64,000 nt of DNA from Kryptolebias marmoratus (GCF_001649575.2 NC_051431.1:23162389-23226388), one strand, 5' to 3'; shown: positions 1 through 12,192, counted from the first letter of the stretch. Translations and numbers: made by a program. The notes: a model not told the origin generated them from the letters alone.

Positions 1-2280
1 GTGACTATAGCTACTTAAATCGCCCACAGGGGGATCTTACTTAACTAATTGTGTGGCTTCTGAAGTAGTGGTTAAGGCTTTAAAGCAAAGGAGTAAATAT
101 ATATGCCCACATCCCTTTTTCAGTTTTATATTTTTTTAAATATTTAACTGAATTTTACATTTTGTATAAAAAACAACAACATATTTTTACTGTCAAAGCA
201 GATGCAAAATTATGTAGAGACTGTTAGTTTGAATATAGCACATGCAATAAATATACATTTCGGTATAATGCAGATTAGCTACAGTCTGCCTAAATGGGCA
301 TGATAGTAATTAAACAAATTTCCTACTGTCAGGAATGTAAATTATTTTATTGATGTTGCTTTTGCTGAAATAGGACTTTGAAAATAAATTCCAACATATG
401 TTTCTGTGCAGTTATTTCTGTCACAGTATTTCAAACATTGCCTAATACTACAAAATCACATTCCTGCAAAGTCCCAAGGGCCGATGGTGTCAAAGGGTTT
501 CCAATATGATTCATGGTATGTGTAGAATCTGCATCAACAGGCATCAGCAGCCACCTCTGACCGGAAGAGGTTTGAGGCGAATTTGCAACAATAATTTATC
601 AGGGGATACCAGAATTCTTTTTATTTTTTTCTTTTCTTTTATTTTTTTCCTCCATCGAACCTTGTTAATCTGGAATATTATAAAGAATTATTACCTATAA
701 TCAAGATAAAAATCCAGTCCAGAAACCTGTGTTCCTGTTTGTTTTATTTTACACAATTAAAAATAAAACAAACCCTCCAGTTTCAGGAGGGGAGGTCTCC
801 GTCTCGCTCTCTGATTTATTTATTAGACTGGACTGCTTTCATAAGACCCAATCCCGACCCGCGGGAGGGAGAGAGAGAAAATAAATGCAAATGTGCATAA
901 AAAACCCAAAGCAAAACAACAGAATAAATATTAAACAACACATACCCTATTGGTTTTCACAGAAAATATAATGCTAATTGTAAAATTTGTGTGGTTAGAG
1001 ATTCAGCAAACAAAAACAATGTCTAATATTTATGCTCGGGAGCTGCTACTCCCCCTGGGTTTTACATTTACAGTTACAGCTCACTTTTACCTGATTATTG
1101 CAGCTCTATTGAATTATATTGTAACCTTTAGTTTTAATTAGGACCAGTTTATTTTGTTCTTAAATTAGTTTTCATAATCAATGGGAAGTATTTTTTAGCT
1201 TCAAGATTGTAATGTTAATCCGGAATTTGTTGACTTCACCTTAAAAAAGTTTAAATAAAACAAGAAAAAAAGTATTTGGACAATAAATGAATTTAAAATG
1301 TTAGTGACAAGAAGTTCTGTAATAATGCAAATTAATATATATTGAACAATCACCATTATACTCCAGGCTAAAAGTGTGATTTATGTAGGAAGATTTTTTA
1401 TGGCTCAATGTTAGAATGGATGCTCTGCAGGTGTTCAAGTAGATTAAAAATGTATTATTATAAAGATGTTTTATAAATGACAAACTGAAACTAAAAGGGG
1501 TAACACACCATTCTAAATTTTCTAAATGAATGGTTAATGTCCCAAATGCAAACTTGTAGGTTGTCAAACTAATTTGACAGGAAGAAAGAAAATACAAAAC
1601 TTCACACTGCAGGCAAAAGCAACCCAATTCCTATTTTTTGCCCCTCTGTGACACACAACAGATTTTTTCATGGAAGTGTGAACGTGACAAATCCAATTTT
1701 TTTTTCATATCTGCCCCAGGTGTTTTCTGTATGTGGTACTGAATTAGATACATATTCAGTGTTTTTCAAAGCAATCGCAGTGTCAATGTTTATGTTGCAT
1801 TTCATCCAACTTTTACATCATATGAAAGGATGGAGGTCCTTCACATCAAAGACACACCACTCTTGGCTCCAATTCTGCATATACACATGCCTCTGCACAG
1901 AGGAAGCAGCCACAGTTCCAAAAAAGGTCATCATTAAAATGTGTGCTCTTTTACTTCTCTATCTTTTAAAAAAAAAATCTTTTACCATTTGATGAACAGT
2001 TGGCCCCGACTGGACAGCAACTTTAGAATCAATACACACATGCTAACACTCGCACTGTCCATATTAACTTCTGTAACCTCAGCATGGGGAGTGGAGTCTG
2101 ATTGAGGTCACATTTAAAATGTAACGTGTACAACCAGGGGGAAAAAAAAAAAATGATTTGAGCAACAAATTGGAATTAAACATTAAGACCTGCAGTATGA
2201 ACACAGCCAAAGAGAAAAGAGATGGGATAGCAAAAGTGAGTTAGAGTCAGTTATTCTTTGTTTATTTTGGCTGCATGTTG
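1..2280. other. AT-rich non-coding DNA, no gene seen
   Basis: This stretch holds short, low-complexity reading frames only, with no codon bias, domain or splice structure that I can support. The one local structure is an A/T-rich hairpin: a perfect 14-bp stem at 737-750 and 760-773 with a 9-base loop. Homopolymer runs are frequent. It looks like intergenic or intronic vertebrate DNA. Confidence 0.6.
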
Positions 2281-2380
2281 GCTAAAGCCACTCAGATTTT
2301 GTTACCTTCAGCTTTGTAAAATGATGTTGATGATGGGTTGTGCCCACTCATAACATAACTAACTCTCTTGTGCTTATTTG

Positions 2381-2854
2381 TGTACGGTTGGGAGGAGATT
2401 ATGGCGAACCCAATGTGCACACTCATCTTCGTTTCAGGAATAAAATAATTTATTTTCAAATTAAAGAACAAAAACAAGAAGCTGACGAGGCAGCAAAATC
2501 AAACAATAAAAATCCAAGAAGTAGCACAAATGATAAGACAAGGCAAGATGAAATGCAAAATGGGAGAACCAGACAACGGACCTGTGAGTAAGTGGAGGAG
2601 TTAACCAGGTTTTAAAGGCAGAGGGTAATAAGGTGAAGTGGGCACAGGTGAGTGATAACTAACTAAGAGCAGGTGAAGATGGGCGTGGCAGGGAAACAAG
2701 TGATAACAGAGGACAAGTTAATGATGGCAGAAATGCAGACCCAAGGAGCAAAAACATAAAGACAACCAAATGACAAAATAAAAGAAACAATAAACCCAAA
2801 ACTAAAACATGAACAACAATAATAATATAAAACAGAAACCCCCAAATCCTGACA
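2381..2854 (-). mobile_element. solo LTR, family B, copy 1
   Basis: This 474-bp element begins TG and ends CA (read on +, TGTACGG...CCTGACA). It is flanked by atttg on the left and atatg on the right, a 4-of-5 match consistent with a decayed 5-bp target-site duplication. The same layout recurs at 10.9, 19.9, 20.6, 40.3 and 45.4 kb. In this orientation one end has an aacccaatgtgcacactcat-like block, then an A-rich tract, a 'gctgacgaggcagc' block, a block with 'gggcgtggca', and an A-rich end. The + oriented copies carry AATAAA polyadenylation motifs, so this copy is read on the minus strand. No internal gag or pol sequence is present. I infer a solo LTR left by recombination between two LTRs. 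Confidence 0.65.
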
Positions 2855-3104
2855 ATATGTCCCAAAACAATAAAACAAACCTGAACAAAGAAGGTAAATA
2901 TCTGCCAATTAGTTGACGTTCAGTAAGCAAATAATCAGCCAACACCAACATTAGATCAATATTTATCTGTGAATTACATTAGGGAACCTTTTCTGTTAAC
3001 AGGTTTTTCAGTATATGGGCTGAAAACTATAAATTGTAGTGGATACAAATAGCTTAAAATTTGCTTCACCTCCTTTCCCTCCTGAACTGGCATGTGTACG
3101 GCAT

Positions 3105-3106
<2 letters not shown>

Positions 3107-3169
<63 letters not shown>
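3107..3169. repeat. (TA)n microsatellite
   Basis: About 63 bp of uninterrupted TA dinucleotide repeat. It is self-complementary and can extrude a cruciform. It is likely length-polymorphic and prone to assembly error. Confidence 0.97.
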
Positions 3170-3171
<2 letters not shown>

Positions 3172-3433
3172 TGCTATTTAAACATTGAGTTTAACAACCC
3201 AAGTGATGGAGAGTCAAAAGGTTCAAACAGCTAAATCCTTTTTATAAGATGCAATAAGCAGCAGGCTCATAAAATAAAACAACCTGATCAGTAGGCATTT
3301 ATCGGTGTGGTAGAGAAACATGCTTTTCACTGCCGCAACACTGTTTAATAAGATCTAATTTAAAAAGAAAATCAAAAAGAAGCTGGGTGTTACTTTCACC
3401 TTCTTGTCTCTTCTGTCACCACATTTTCACTCT

Positions 3434-3622
3434 GAAGTGAAACAACTTCAGCTGCAGTTTCCTGTGTTTCAACAGAAGGGGCAAAGAAGAGACACAGACA
3501 GAAGTCATCTCCTGAATCACTGTTTGTTTTCACAGAAGTTTATCTCATCGTTCATCTCCACACTCTCTATTTCTGAATTGAGAAAGCGCCTCAGATGAGA
3601 AGTGAAACGTCTTCAGCTACAG
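3434..3622 (+). repeat. paired 24-bp imperfect direct repeats
   Basis: Two copies of a 24-bp block, gaagtgaaac..cttcagct.cag, lie at 3434-3457 and 3599-3622 and match at 21 of 24 positions. The second sits in a longer stretch (gatgagaagtgaaacgtc, then agaagtccacttg) that resembles a motif I recall as widespread in fish genomes. I cannot assign it to a named element. The spacing suggests a fragment of a dispersed repeat rather than a tandem array. Confidence 0.5.
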
Positions 3623-3717
3623 AATAGAAGTCCACTTGTTTTTGTTTTTTTTTACTTTTTTGAATTTACCATGGCATGGATGACTGAGAATCTACACCAG
3701 CATCGCTCATGTTCATG

Positions 3718-3965
3718 CTTGTCTTTGTTTGTAACATTTGCAAAAAATATCCCATTAACCGCTGGACAAGCTTAATAAAATTTTAAAAAATCATTGGATG
3801 TACATATATAACTCACTACCTGATGGAGGCAACCTAATTTAGGATGGCCACCATAGTCAGCAAGACAAAAATGGCTGTAACAGCTGAGTTCAAATTTGGT
3901 GTGGTAGTGGCTGAGATTAATAATTTTTCAAAGAATGCTAGCCCTTTAATTTATAATGAAAGAAA
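3718..3965 (+). repeat. repeat A, internally deleted copy
   Basis: This contains the hallmark blocks of repeat A in order: a 'cccattaaccgctggac' block, 'atcattggatgtacat', 'aggatggccaccat', 'aaaatggctgtaac', 'ttcaaatttggtgtggtag' and 'aatgctagccctttaat'. The same order is seen in the copy at 6.8-7.6 kb, so this is a shortened member. No coding capacity is visible. Confidence 0.65.
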
Positions 3966-6562
3966 CAGAAAAGTAATGACTGTTTTACTAACCTGTACAG
4001 CAGAGACATTCAAACTCACATCATCATCTGTTTAGCTGCATCTATGTCACATTAAACAATATTTATGGACCTTCTGCTGTGATCCGCACAGTTCTTTAAC
4101 CTTTATTCTTTTTAACTTCTTAATCACCAGTCTGCCTCTGCACTGTCTCTGTCTGATCTTTAGACCAGAAACTTCTGTGTAACAATCAAACAGTTTGAAC
4201 CTGTTCAGTCTGAGAGAGAAATGAACTGAACTAAATTGGCTAAAATGAAACTTTTCTGCCTAATGATGTGGTATGATGAGTAAACCATGTGACTGATGCT
4301 GTGTGGATTTTGACAGTTTGTTTTCTGTCAGTGAATTTAAATCACCATATGTCCAAAACAGAGTTATTACCATAATTTAATAGGGAAAAAAGCTCTTTTT
4401 TTCTGCCTGTTTTATTTATTTATTTATTTTTTGGCTCATTGATTCATCTATATATTTATGAATTGATCTGGGAGTCATTCATGCATGTAGGAAACTGGTG
4501 CAGTGTATTACACTCAGAGGTGAACATTGTTCCAAAATCCTGAAAAGCCATCACATGAGCTGAATTGAGGCAGACAGCTGCAGCTGCAGCTGCTGGAATC
4601 CAGACTGTGTCAAATTAAAAGTTAACCAGAATTTTTACTGCTATTATTTTTAATATGGCTAAATATGTAGATTTACTGAACCTTTTACAACATTTGTCAT
4701 AAATCTGGGAAACACATCCAACACAGTGTTAATGTTAGACAAAAAGCATGTCCATGCTACACAAAAACCTTTTGTTTTTAGGCTTCTCAGCCTTCCATCT
4801 TTTGAAGTGTTCTTTTTATCACAAGAACGGCTTTGTTAGTGAGACAAAAACTAGTCATTTGCAACATTGTGCAATGACAAACCAGAACAGAGTGGTTGTT
4901 ATTGATGAAACAATAATTAAAGTACTAAAAATGGAAGTTTTTGTGGTTTATTGTATTTGTATTTGTTTGCTGCAGCGGAGAGTCAGAGATTTGATGACAT
5001 AAAGTCAGAGAAGTCTTGCAGATGTTGGTCCATAAATCACCCATCAGAGCTAAAAAAGTGTTAAAGTGAAAACAACAACATGTGGATGTCTGAGGGAGGG
5101 CTGCTGTTTAAACTGTGAAAAGGATTCCCCTCATGAAGCCCACAATAAAGATGGTAAAATATTTCTTTGGTAGGACAACCTTTATGATCCAACCATGGTG
5201 ACTTTTAAAATCCTTTATAGCTGAAGATCTGAAGGTGAAGCAGCTCTGCCTTGGAGTGTTGGAGTGTTGCTGTGTGAGATGGAGGAAAGACAAACCTGGG
5301 ACAGATGACACACAAAAAGACCTTAACTTCATTTAACTATGTACTAAAGAACACAATCCTTCATTAATTGTTGAAACAGTGACAGTGTTTTTAATCAGCG
5401 CTGACTGCCTCAGTGTGCACACTGTAGAACTACACACCGTGTCCTCACATCCACAGCTTCACAGCTAATGAGCGGCTGATTCACTCCATAGATTTTACTT
5501 CAGTCAAGTTCTGTTGGAGCTGATTAGTCAGTGTCAAGTCAAGTGTCGTTACAGTGAATACAAACAGACACAAACATCATATGGTTTATATTTGGTCATC
5601 CAATAAGCAAGCACAACACAATCACAACACTATATAAATAGCTAAATGTGAAGTGCTAGGGTAATTACCTTACAAAGATTGGGGAATTTAACAAATATTG
5701 GACAATATTTTTATTCTGGGTGTCAGGAGGATAACAGTTTAAATTTAATATCCACCATCATCGTTTACCTGATTTTATTCCTCAAACTCACAGACTGAAA
5801 TTTGAGTATGATATAGTATGATATTTGAGGAGTAAAGTCAGACAGTTTGATGTTTCACAGTAATATGATGGATGTTGTGGGTAAATCATGATGGTGGACA
5901 TTACCTTCAAACTATTGGTTCATGATTTTATTTTTTCATTTGTTTTTTTTTTTAGATAAAAGCTTAGCAGTCTCACATTAACAGCAAACACAACGCGGGC
6001 TGAGAGGGGCCATAATGAGAGATACCTTTCATTAGACCTACCACATATTTACCTGAAAAATAACTTTAGATAATGTATTTTTTTCCAGATGAAATTGCTC
6101 TTAAACTAATGAAGTCAAAACCTGCTGATGACAAACATGAAGAGAAGAGGCTTAGTCATAAAGGATTAATGCACATGTGTTTTGTTTTGTTTTTTTCTTT
6201 TTCTTCATGTCTTACTCCCTGCCTACTTTTGTAATTAAATGTCAGCAGTAAGTAATGGCTCTCTCCTGTCTGTAAGAGCCTCAGCTTTAAAAGGAAATGT
6301 GAATGTTTACTAGTGGGGTGGAGACAAAGATAACAAAGTGATGGTTAGCTCTGCAGCAGGACCTGAAGACCAAAACTGTTTCATAGTAGAAGTGAAGAGG
6401 TCAAATGCTAAAGTGTTTCAGCTTGGGTCAGAAAAAACAAACAAACAAAAATAGACAAAGTAAGTACAGTGTAATCTCAAATTAACTTAATATTCATGGG
6501 TTTTTTTTTTGCTGTTGTTGTTGTTTTACTGTGGCATGACACAAAAGTACACAAAGAAAACA
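3966..6562. other. non-coding DNA, nothing recognised
   Basis: About 2.6 kb with only short random reading frames. There are T-rich and (TTTA)n-like tracts near 4411-4431. I see no repeat family, splice pair or RNA gene that I can defend. Confidence 0.5.
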
Positions 6563-6666
6563 CAGCCATTCAGACTCCACACAAAATGCTCCCCCACCAG
6601 GAGTTGAACCAGCAGCCTTCCTGGTGTGAGGCAACAATGGTAACCAACTAAACGGCAATGTAACCC
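6563..6666 (-). mobile_element. SINE fragment (tRNA-derived head)
   Basis: On the minus strand this reads tggttaccattgttgcctca, then a block with 'caggaaggctgctgg', the B-box-like GGTTCAACTCC, and 'ttgtgtggagtctg'. This is the head of the teleost tRNA-derived SINE family whose fuller copy lies at 58.99-59.34 kb. It is truncated and lacks the tail, so it is a dead insertion and not a tRNA gene. Confidence 0.65.
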
Positions 6667-6818
6667 TTACTAGTATCTCCTAAAATAGAATTCATTGTTA
6701 TACTATTTTAAGAAAGTATTTCTCTGGAAGCATTTCTTTACATATTACAGAAAACTATTCTATTTTAAGTAGCAGCTACTGTACATATATGAAGTGTTCG
6801 AGCGTTTGTTATCACACA

Positions 6819-7560
6819 CTGCCAAAGGGGAAGGTGGAGCAATAATTGTTTTGCCTCTGTCTGTGTGTGTCTGTTTGTACCTTTAGCCAAATTTCTCATG
6901 AACCAATAATTTTTTTAATGAAACTTTCATAAGAAAATCACTGGGCTAACATCTACAACTGATTAACTTCTGAAGTCAACTTCATTTGAAATGTTTCAAA
7001 TATAACAACGGGTATAAGTCAACATAAATGTTTTTATAACTTTGATATTGTACTAAAATTTGATGTGGTGATAGCTGAGAGTGTTCCCCAACTTTTACTC
7101 TGGAAGCTAACTGATTGCGCAAGATCTGTGTTTAAAACTTCAACTTTGTTTGTTTGCAAAAAAAGCTCATGAACCATTGGACACATGTTAATGAACCTTT
7201 TAGATATTAGTCACTGGATGGACCTGTACAACCGATTTTCTTTCAGAGTCAATCCAATTTAAGATGCCCGCCGCAACTAACTGATATAAGACATGACAGA
7301 TATGATCGTAACTCGGTCTTTTTTAACATATTTTGATCTAATGATTGCTGTAGTGGTGTCTGAGAGTCATTCACAACACATACATTCTGTGTGACATCTT
7401 GTGATATAGCATGAGATCAGCATTTTTAAGGTTTGACAAAATTGGCTACAATGCAGTCATTTCTGAACATTAAATGATCCTGGTCTAAAACTCTGGCATG
7501 AAAAGCAGTGAGTGACATGCATTTCTTCAACCAATGCTAGACCTTTAACTTATTTATATT
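6819..7560 (+). repeat. repeat A, near-complete copy with two homologous units
   Basis: The copy starts ttatcacacactgccaaagg, the same terminus (reverse-complemented) that ends the copies at 37.55, 42.61 and 46.57 kb. Two similar internal units follow: unit 1 at about 6885-7140 and unit 2 at about 7150-7440. Each has 'ctcatgaacca', an 'actgg...acatctacaac'-type block, 'agtcaa...agatg' and a 'tgatgtggtgatagctgag'-type block. The end carries 'gcatgaaaagcagtgagtgaca' and 'aatgctagaccttt'. No coding frame survives. I know this as an abundant teleost repeat but cannot give its superfamily. Confidence 0.65.
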
Positions 7561-9007
7561 TTACATGATTCTAAAAAGGATTTTATATTGTTTCACTCTG
7601 TCCACATGATTTATGAAACAATAAAAATAGTAATAATGTTAAAACCCCATTTTAAAGCTGATGAAAGTGATAACATGAAAAATGCAACTCCAGCTACAGA
7701 AAGTGAAAAACAAATAAACATACATAAATAAAAGAAAACTAAATAACTACTTTAATCCAATATTTGACCTAAAAGACAGAAAGACAGTAGAAATCAATCT
7801 TTGACTTTAATATTATATTTTTTTTCACTTGCTTTGATTTTTGACATCACTTGGAAGTTTAAACAGGGCTTCTGTGAAGCAAAAATAAAAACATAATTTC
7901 CAAAGTTTTTTTTTATGTATATTTAATATTGTAAAGATTTTACATCATCAGACCTACAGTATTAGGTAACTATCTGTTCTCCTGTTGTGTCTCCACTTTA
8001 GTTGTTGATTTAAAAAGGCTGCAGTGTTTGTTCTGTGTACTGAGCTGCTTCTCCTAAAAACACCAGCAGCTGAATATTCACTCTGCACCGGGGCAACATG
8101 GATGCTCTTTTCTGAAGGACTCTTCTAATTAATCACCATAAATTAAACTTTGTCATTGTAATGAGAGGTTTGTTTGCTTCACAATGAGAAACACAGAGAC
8201 ATGGAGTGAAACGAGGAAGACATATTATCAGTAAACTCTGTTGTTTCTATCTTGTTACAACTCCTCATCCTCCTAATCGCTCAATCTCAGAGCACTAATG
8301 AGATATTTTAACTGCTGTGCTGAGCTGAAACAGGACACACATTGCCTTTATTGAAATGTGGTTAAGTCCTTATTCTCTTCAAAAAAAAAAAAAAAAAAAA
8401 CATCTGCAAATTAGTGATAATGATTACTTTTCTTGTGTTCCCTTATAAGATTTCTAGTGCTGGATGTATTGTGTTCAACTTCAAAGATTGCATTATACCT
8501 GCTAATGTTCACTAAGGCATTGACTGTTTACAGCCAGCCTAAAATTTATTTTTCCAGACATTTTAAAGCAGAGAACCTGTTATTTCTTGATAGCAACCTG
8601 TATTTCTCTTCATCCACTATATTTACTAATGCTGAAGTACAAAAACTTTAAAATGCCAAACATCCCACCATATGAAAACATATGTAGGTATTCCAGTAGA
8701 ATATGTCTATTTTATGTATATTTTATTATCTAAGTTTTTTTTTTCCTCACTGAAAAATAGCATAATGTTTTTCTCAGTTTTCTTGGAGAGTAGTGCACAC
8801 ACCCAGGCCGTATTTGCAAAAAACAAATAGGAAAAAAAAAAACAAATGGTGCAATCATCTCTAATTTTGTTTTGTTTTGTTTTTCATTCATAAAATTTTG
8901 AGCTTTTCATCTAAAAGTGAGGGAAGGTTTCAGCTGTGTTCTTTGCAAGTGGTTCCCACTGGTAGAAATGGTTGTTTAAGAGTATGCATCAGCTGCAGTC
9001 ATGCATA
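7561..9007. other. non-coding DNA with a poly-A tract
   Basis: Nothing gene-like is visible. A poly-A run of about 20 bases lies at 8381-8400 and T-rich tracts are common. Reading frames are short and low in complexity. Confidence 0.5.
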
Positions 9008-10360
9008 CAAACCAACACACGAGAGGCCCTAATCCATTTCCTTTTCCATCCCACCATCACTCCTGAATAAGACTCCCAGGTACATTAATGAAATTCTCTG
9101 CTTTAGGCAGAGACTCACTCTGAAGGTGACAGTCCACTTTTTTTCTGGTTAAGAACCATGTTCTCAGACTCAGAGAAATGACTCTCATCCCAGCTGCATC
9201 ACACTTAGCTGAGAATTGCCCCAGTGCATGCTGAAATTCATGGCTTGAAGATGCCAACAGAACCACACAATCTGCAAAAACAAGAGGCAAGACCCCGAGG
9301 TTACCAAACCTGACACCCTCCTGTCCATGACTGCACTTTGAGATCCTGTTCATGGCTACCACAAACATAATTGGAGACAAGAGGTAGCCCAGTCCAACCC
9401 ACACTGAAAATAAGCTTATCTTTGGGCCAAAGATTCATACACAAACATAGCTTCTGCTTTGGTTAAACAGGAACTGGACAGTCCTTAAAGAATGACCCTG
9501 GAACCCCATACTCCCATGACACCGCTCACAGAATGCCTCAGGAGACACAGTCATGAGCCTTCTCAAAATCCCCTAAACACACGTAGACTGGAGAGTTAAA
9601 CTCCCATGACCCCCTTAGCAACATTACAATGTTGAAAATTTGGTCCATTGTTCCACAATTCGGATCACAGTCACACTGCTTCTCCTAAATCTGAGGTTCA
9701 ATTAGTCAGAGCCTCCAAGGTAACTGACTTGCCTGTGACTTTCAGACTTTGCCTGCTCAAAAGGTGGAGATGGTGACTGGATTAAGGAGATTTAAAAACA
9801 AAAAAATAAACTTCACCATTCAACAATGCTCCTAGTCCAGGTCAGCAAATTTACACCCAAACCAAGTATAGCCTGGGACAAGGCCTGCTATGTTTTCCGA
9901 GTCAGTTTGCCAGAACCTCCTTGAAAGTCCTTCTTCATGTCCTCTTCAAATTCTTTCAACATCCAAGTTTTTGTATTTCTTGGCGTTCTGTGCTCTTGTC
10001 AGCTGCTTCAGGAGTTTTCTGGGACTGCCAGGCCCTAATGGCATTATTCATCAGTTTGAAGACCTCCGTTACTGCTGATGTCCACCAACAGGTCCTCCAG
10101 TTGAAGCAACATGCACCAGTGACCTTCTGGCTTCAGCTCCTGGAAGCTACATTTGCAATAGAGGTTTGATACATATTGATACATATGAGAAACTTTCGTG
10201 AAAGTGTTAGTTAAAGATCTCATAGACAAGCCTTCTGCCAGACATTAGCAGTTCATCCTCACTATGTATTTGTGTTTACCAGGGTGCTCTGGTTTCGTAG
10301 ACCTAGGCAAGGTTTCTTGTTTAATATTAGCCCTGCTTCATCACCGTAGTCTTCAAATTT
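9008..10360 (-). mobile_element. decayed non-LTR retrotransposon (LINE), internal RT region
   Basis: A minus-strand frame at 9404-9057 encodes a recognisable reverse-transcriptase segment: GLGYLLSPIMFVVAMNRIS followed by VLPLVFADCVVLLASSSHEF. The second matches the FADDVVLLASS catalytic block with the second Asp changed to Cys, so the copy is inactive. Sequence up to about 10360 continues the same element by similarity to the teleost LINE I recall ('ccgttactgctgatgtccac', 'aagccttctgccagac'), with many stops and frameshifts. The 3' end of this same family lies at 55.3-55.7 kb. I do not resolve the clade. Confidence 0.75.
9057..9404 (-). pseudogene. LINE ORF2 reverse-transcriptase fragment
   Basis: This 115-codon open stretch contains the RT palm motif in degraded form (FADC in place of FADD), preceded by the conserved LSP-FV block. 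It then goes out of register: the expected basic and Leu/Val-rich region is replaced by a frame-slipped tail. The length is far below a full ORF2 (about 900-1200 residues), and no start, endonuclease or 3' end is present. It is a non-functional relic with no host role implied. Confidence 0.75.
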
Positions 10361-10739
10361 CAATTTGAAAAAACTTTAAACAAATGTTGAAGTTCAAAAA
10401 AATAAATGGAGAATAAAAATGACCCTGTTAAAGATGAACATAAGACAGAATATCCATCTTGTAATGAAAACAGCAAAGGTTTGTGTAGAAGGAGAAACCA
10501 GCAGAGAACAGAGAAAACAGAATGTGGAGAACAAAAAAAAATAAAGTGAAGAAGATCATCTCCTCTGTGGTCTGTGTTGCAGCAGACAAAAACAGCAGAT
10601 TTCCACCTCAAAAGAATACATTATTTAAAAAAAACCCTTTCTCATATATTTTAGTGCTAAAATAAACACATTCTTTATTGACCTTAGTGATTCATGACTG
10701 ACATTGAATTTGCATCTTTGATTTAAAATACAACTTCAG

Positions 10740-10742
<3 letters not shown>

Positions 10743-10786
<44 letters not shown>
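10743..10786. repeat. (TA)n microsatellite
   Basis: About 44 bp of TA repeats followed by tacatacacac. It can self-pair and is probably length-variable. Confidence 0.95.
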
Positions 10787-10790
<4 letters not shown>

Positions 10791-10874
10791 CACACTGACA
10801 TAAATCTGTCATGGTTATCTTAAATTGGCCTTTTTTTGACAAAAAAAAAAGAAAAATCTGAAAAACCTTCTCCA

Positions 10875-11401
10875 TGTCATGATGCGTGGAACTGACGGAG
10901 AGGAACCCAGTGTGCAGACTCATTTTAAAGAAAAGGAACTAATTTATTAAACTAAAGAAACAAACAAAAACAAAAGCTGTCGTGGCAGCAAACAGACAAC
11001 AACTAAAATAAAATACATAAACGGAACAGAACTCTGAAGACAGGGACACAGCGCAAAGCTACAACAAACAAACAATGAACCAGGGAGGTATGGGAAGAGT
11101 GACTGGGTTTTTAACACTGAGAATAACGAGGTGAGTGGGAACAGGTGGAATGATTACAGAGTCGGGACAGGTGTAGATGGGCGTGGCTGACAGACAAGTG
11201 ACTGGGGAAGAGTGAAAATTAAACATGAACATGAGACAAAACAAAAAGCAGATCCAACCAAAAACCAAAACAAAAACCAAAGGTAGGTAGGTAGGTACAT
11301 TTATTTATATAGCACTTTTCAGCACGAGGCGACTCAAAGTGCAAAGAACTAAAATAAAAATAAAACATAAACAAAACCCAGAAAAAAGCCAAATCACCAC
11401 A
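10875..11401 (-). mobile_element. solo LTR, family B, copy 2, perfect 5-bp TSD
   Basis: The element starts TGTCATGATG and ends ATCACCACA. It is bounded on both sides by the identical pentamer ctcca (10870-10874 and 11402-11406). TG...CA ends with a 5-bp duplication are the standard signature of LTR-retrotransposon integration. Internal blocks are shared with the other copies: aacccagtgtgcagactcat, 'gctgtcgtggcagca', 'gatgggcgtggct'. A fish repeat fragment sits inside it at 11281-11345. There is no coding sequence. The minus orientation is assigned from the polyadenylation motifs of the + oriented copies. Confidence 0.8.
11281..11345 (+). repeat. fragment of a 'tttatttatatagc' fish repeat, nested in the LTR
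   Basis: This reads (aggt)n, then acatttatttatatagcact, then 'gaggcgactcaaagtgc'. It matches a very common teleost dispersed repeat core. It interrupts an otherwise continuous A-rich LTR end, so it arrived after the LTR. Both borders carry 'caaag', a possible target duplication. Confidence 0.55.
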
Positions 11402-12122
11402 CTCCAATGTCAAAGTGATACCAAAATCCTACAGAGTAATACCAATACATACAAATGTGTAATGTAAAATAAGTGACTGAATAAATTTTTATCCCTTTTA
11501 AAGTGACTGTCCTAATTCAACTCAAAGAAAAGTATATTGAAAACTACAAGTCATGGAATGGATACAAAAGGATTTCCAAGAGTCTAAACATCCCCAGGAG
11601 TTCTGTTAATTCCATCATCAGGACATAGAAGGAATTTGGAACGTGTAAATCTACCAAGAGCAGGCCGTCCTCACAAACTGAGTGCAAGAAGGAGAATAGA
11701 GAGAGAGAGACCACCAAGACACCTGTGACTCCGAAGGAATTAAAGCTTTAACAGGTAAGATAGGTGAGACTGAGCTACAAAAACTGTTGCCCAGGTTTTT
11801 CACCAGTCTAAGCTTTATGGGAGAGTGGCAAAGGGAAACATCTGTTTAATCCTCTCAAATTTGTAATTGGATGACAGCGCTGATGGTGCTTTCAGATTGG
11901 AAGTAGCTTTTTTTTAAAGCTGTGCTGCTAATGGAGCATAACCAAAGGATCGATCAGCGGGAGAGGGAATCTGTCAGTACAAATGTTACATCAAGCCTGC
12001 TAGAAACAGAAAGGATTGTTTTGTCAAACAGAAACAAGTTTGACTTTGGAACTGACTTCATTCAACTACAGCACACATTGGTCCTGATTTTGACCATTTA
12101 TGTTCATTAAATCTGTTAAGTT

Positions 12123-12192
12123 TAATTCAATTCAGTCAGATTATATAGTGCCAGTTCACAACAAAATCTGTCTGAGGGCACTATACAACAAA
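12123..12192 (+). repeat. fragment of an 'attcaattcaa...tatatag' fish repeat
   Basis: The blocks 'aattcaattcagtcagat', 'tatatagtgccagttcacaa' and 'gagggcactatacaac' match a ubiquitous fish repeat core (canonically ...tatagcgccaattcacaac...ggcgctttata). It is a short relic with no function suggested. Confidence 0.55.
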
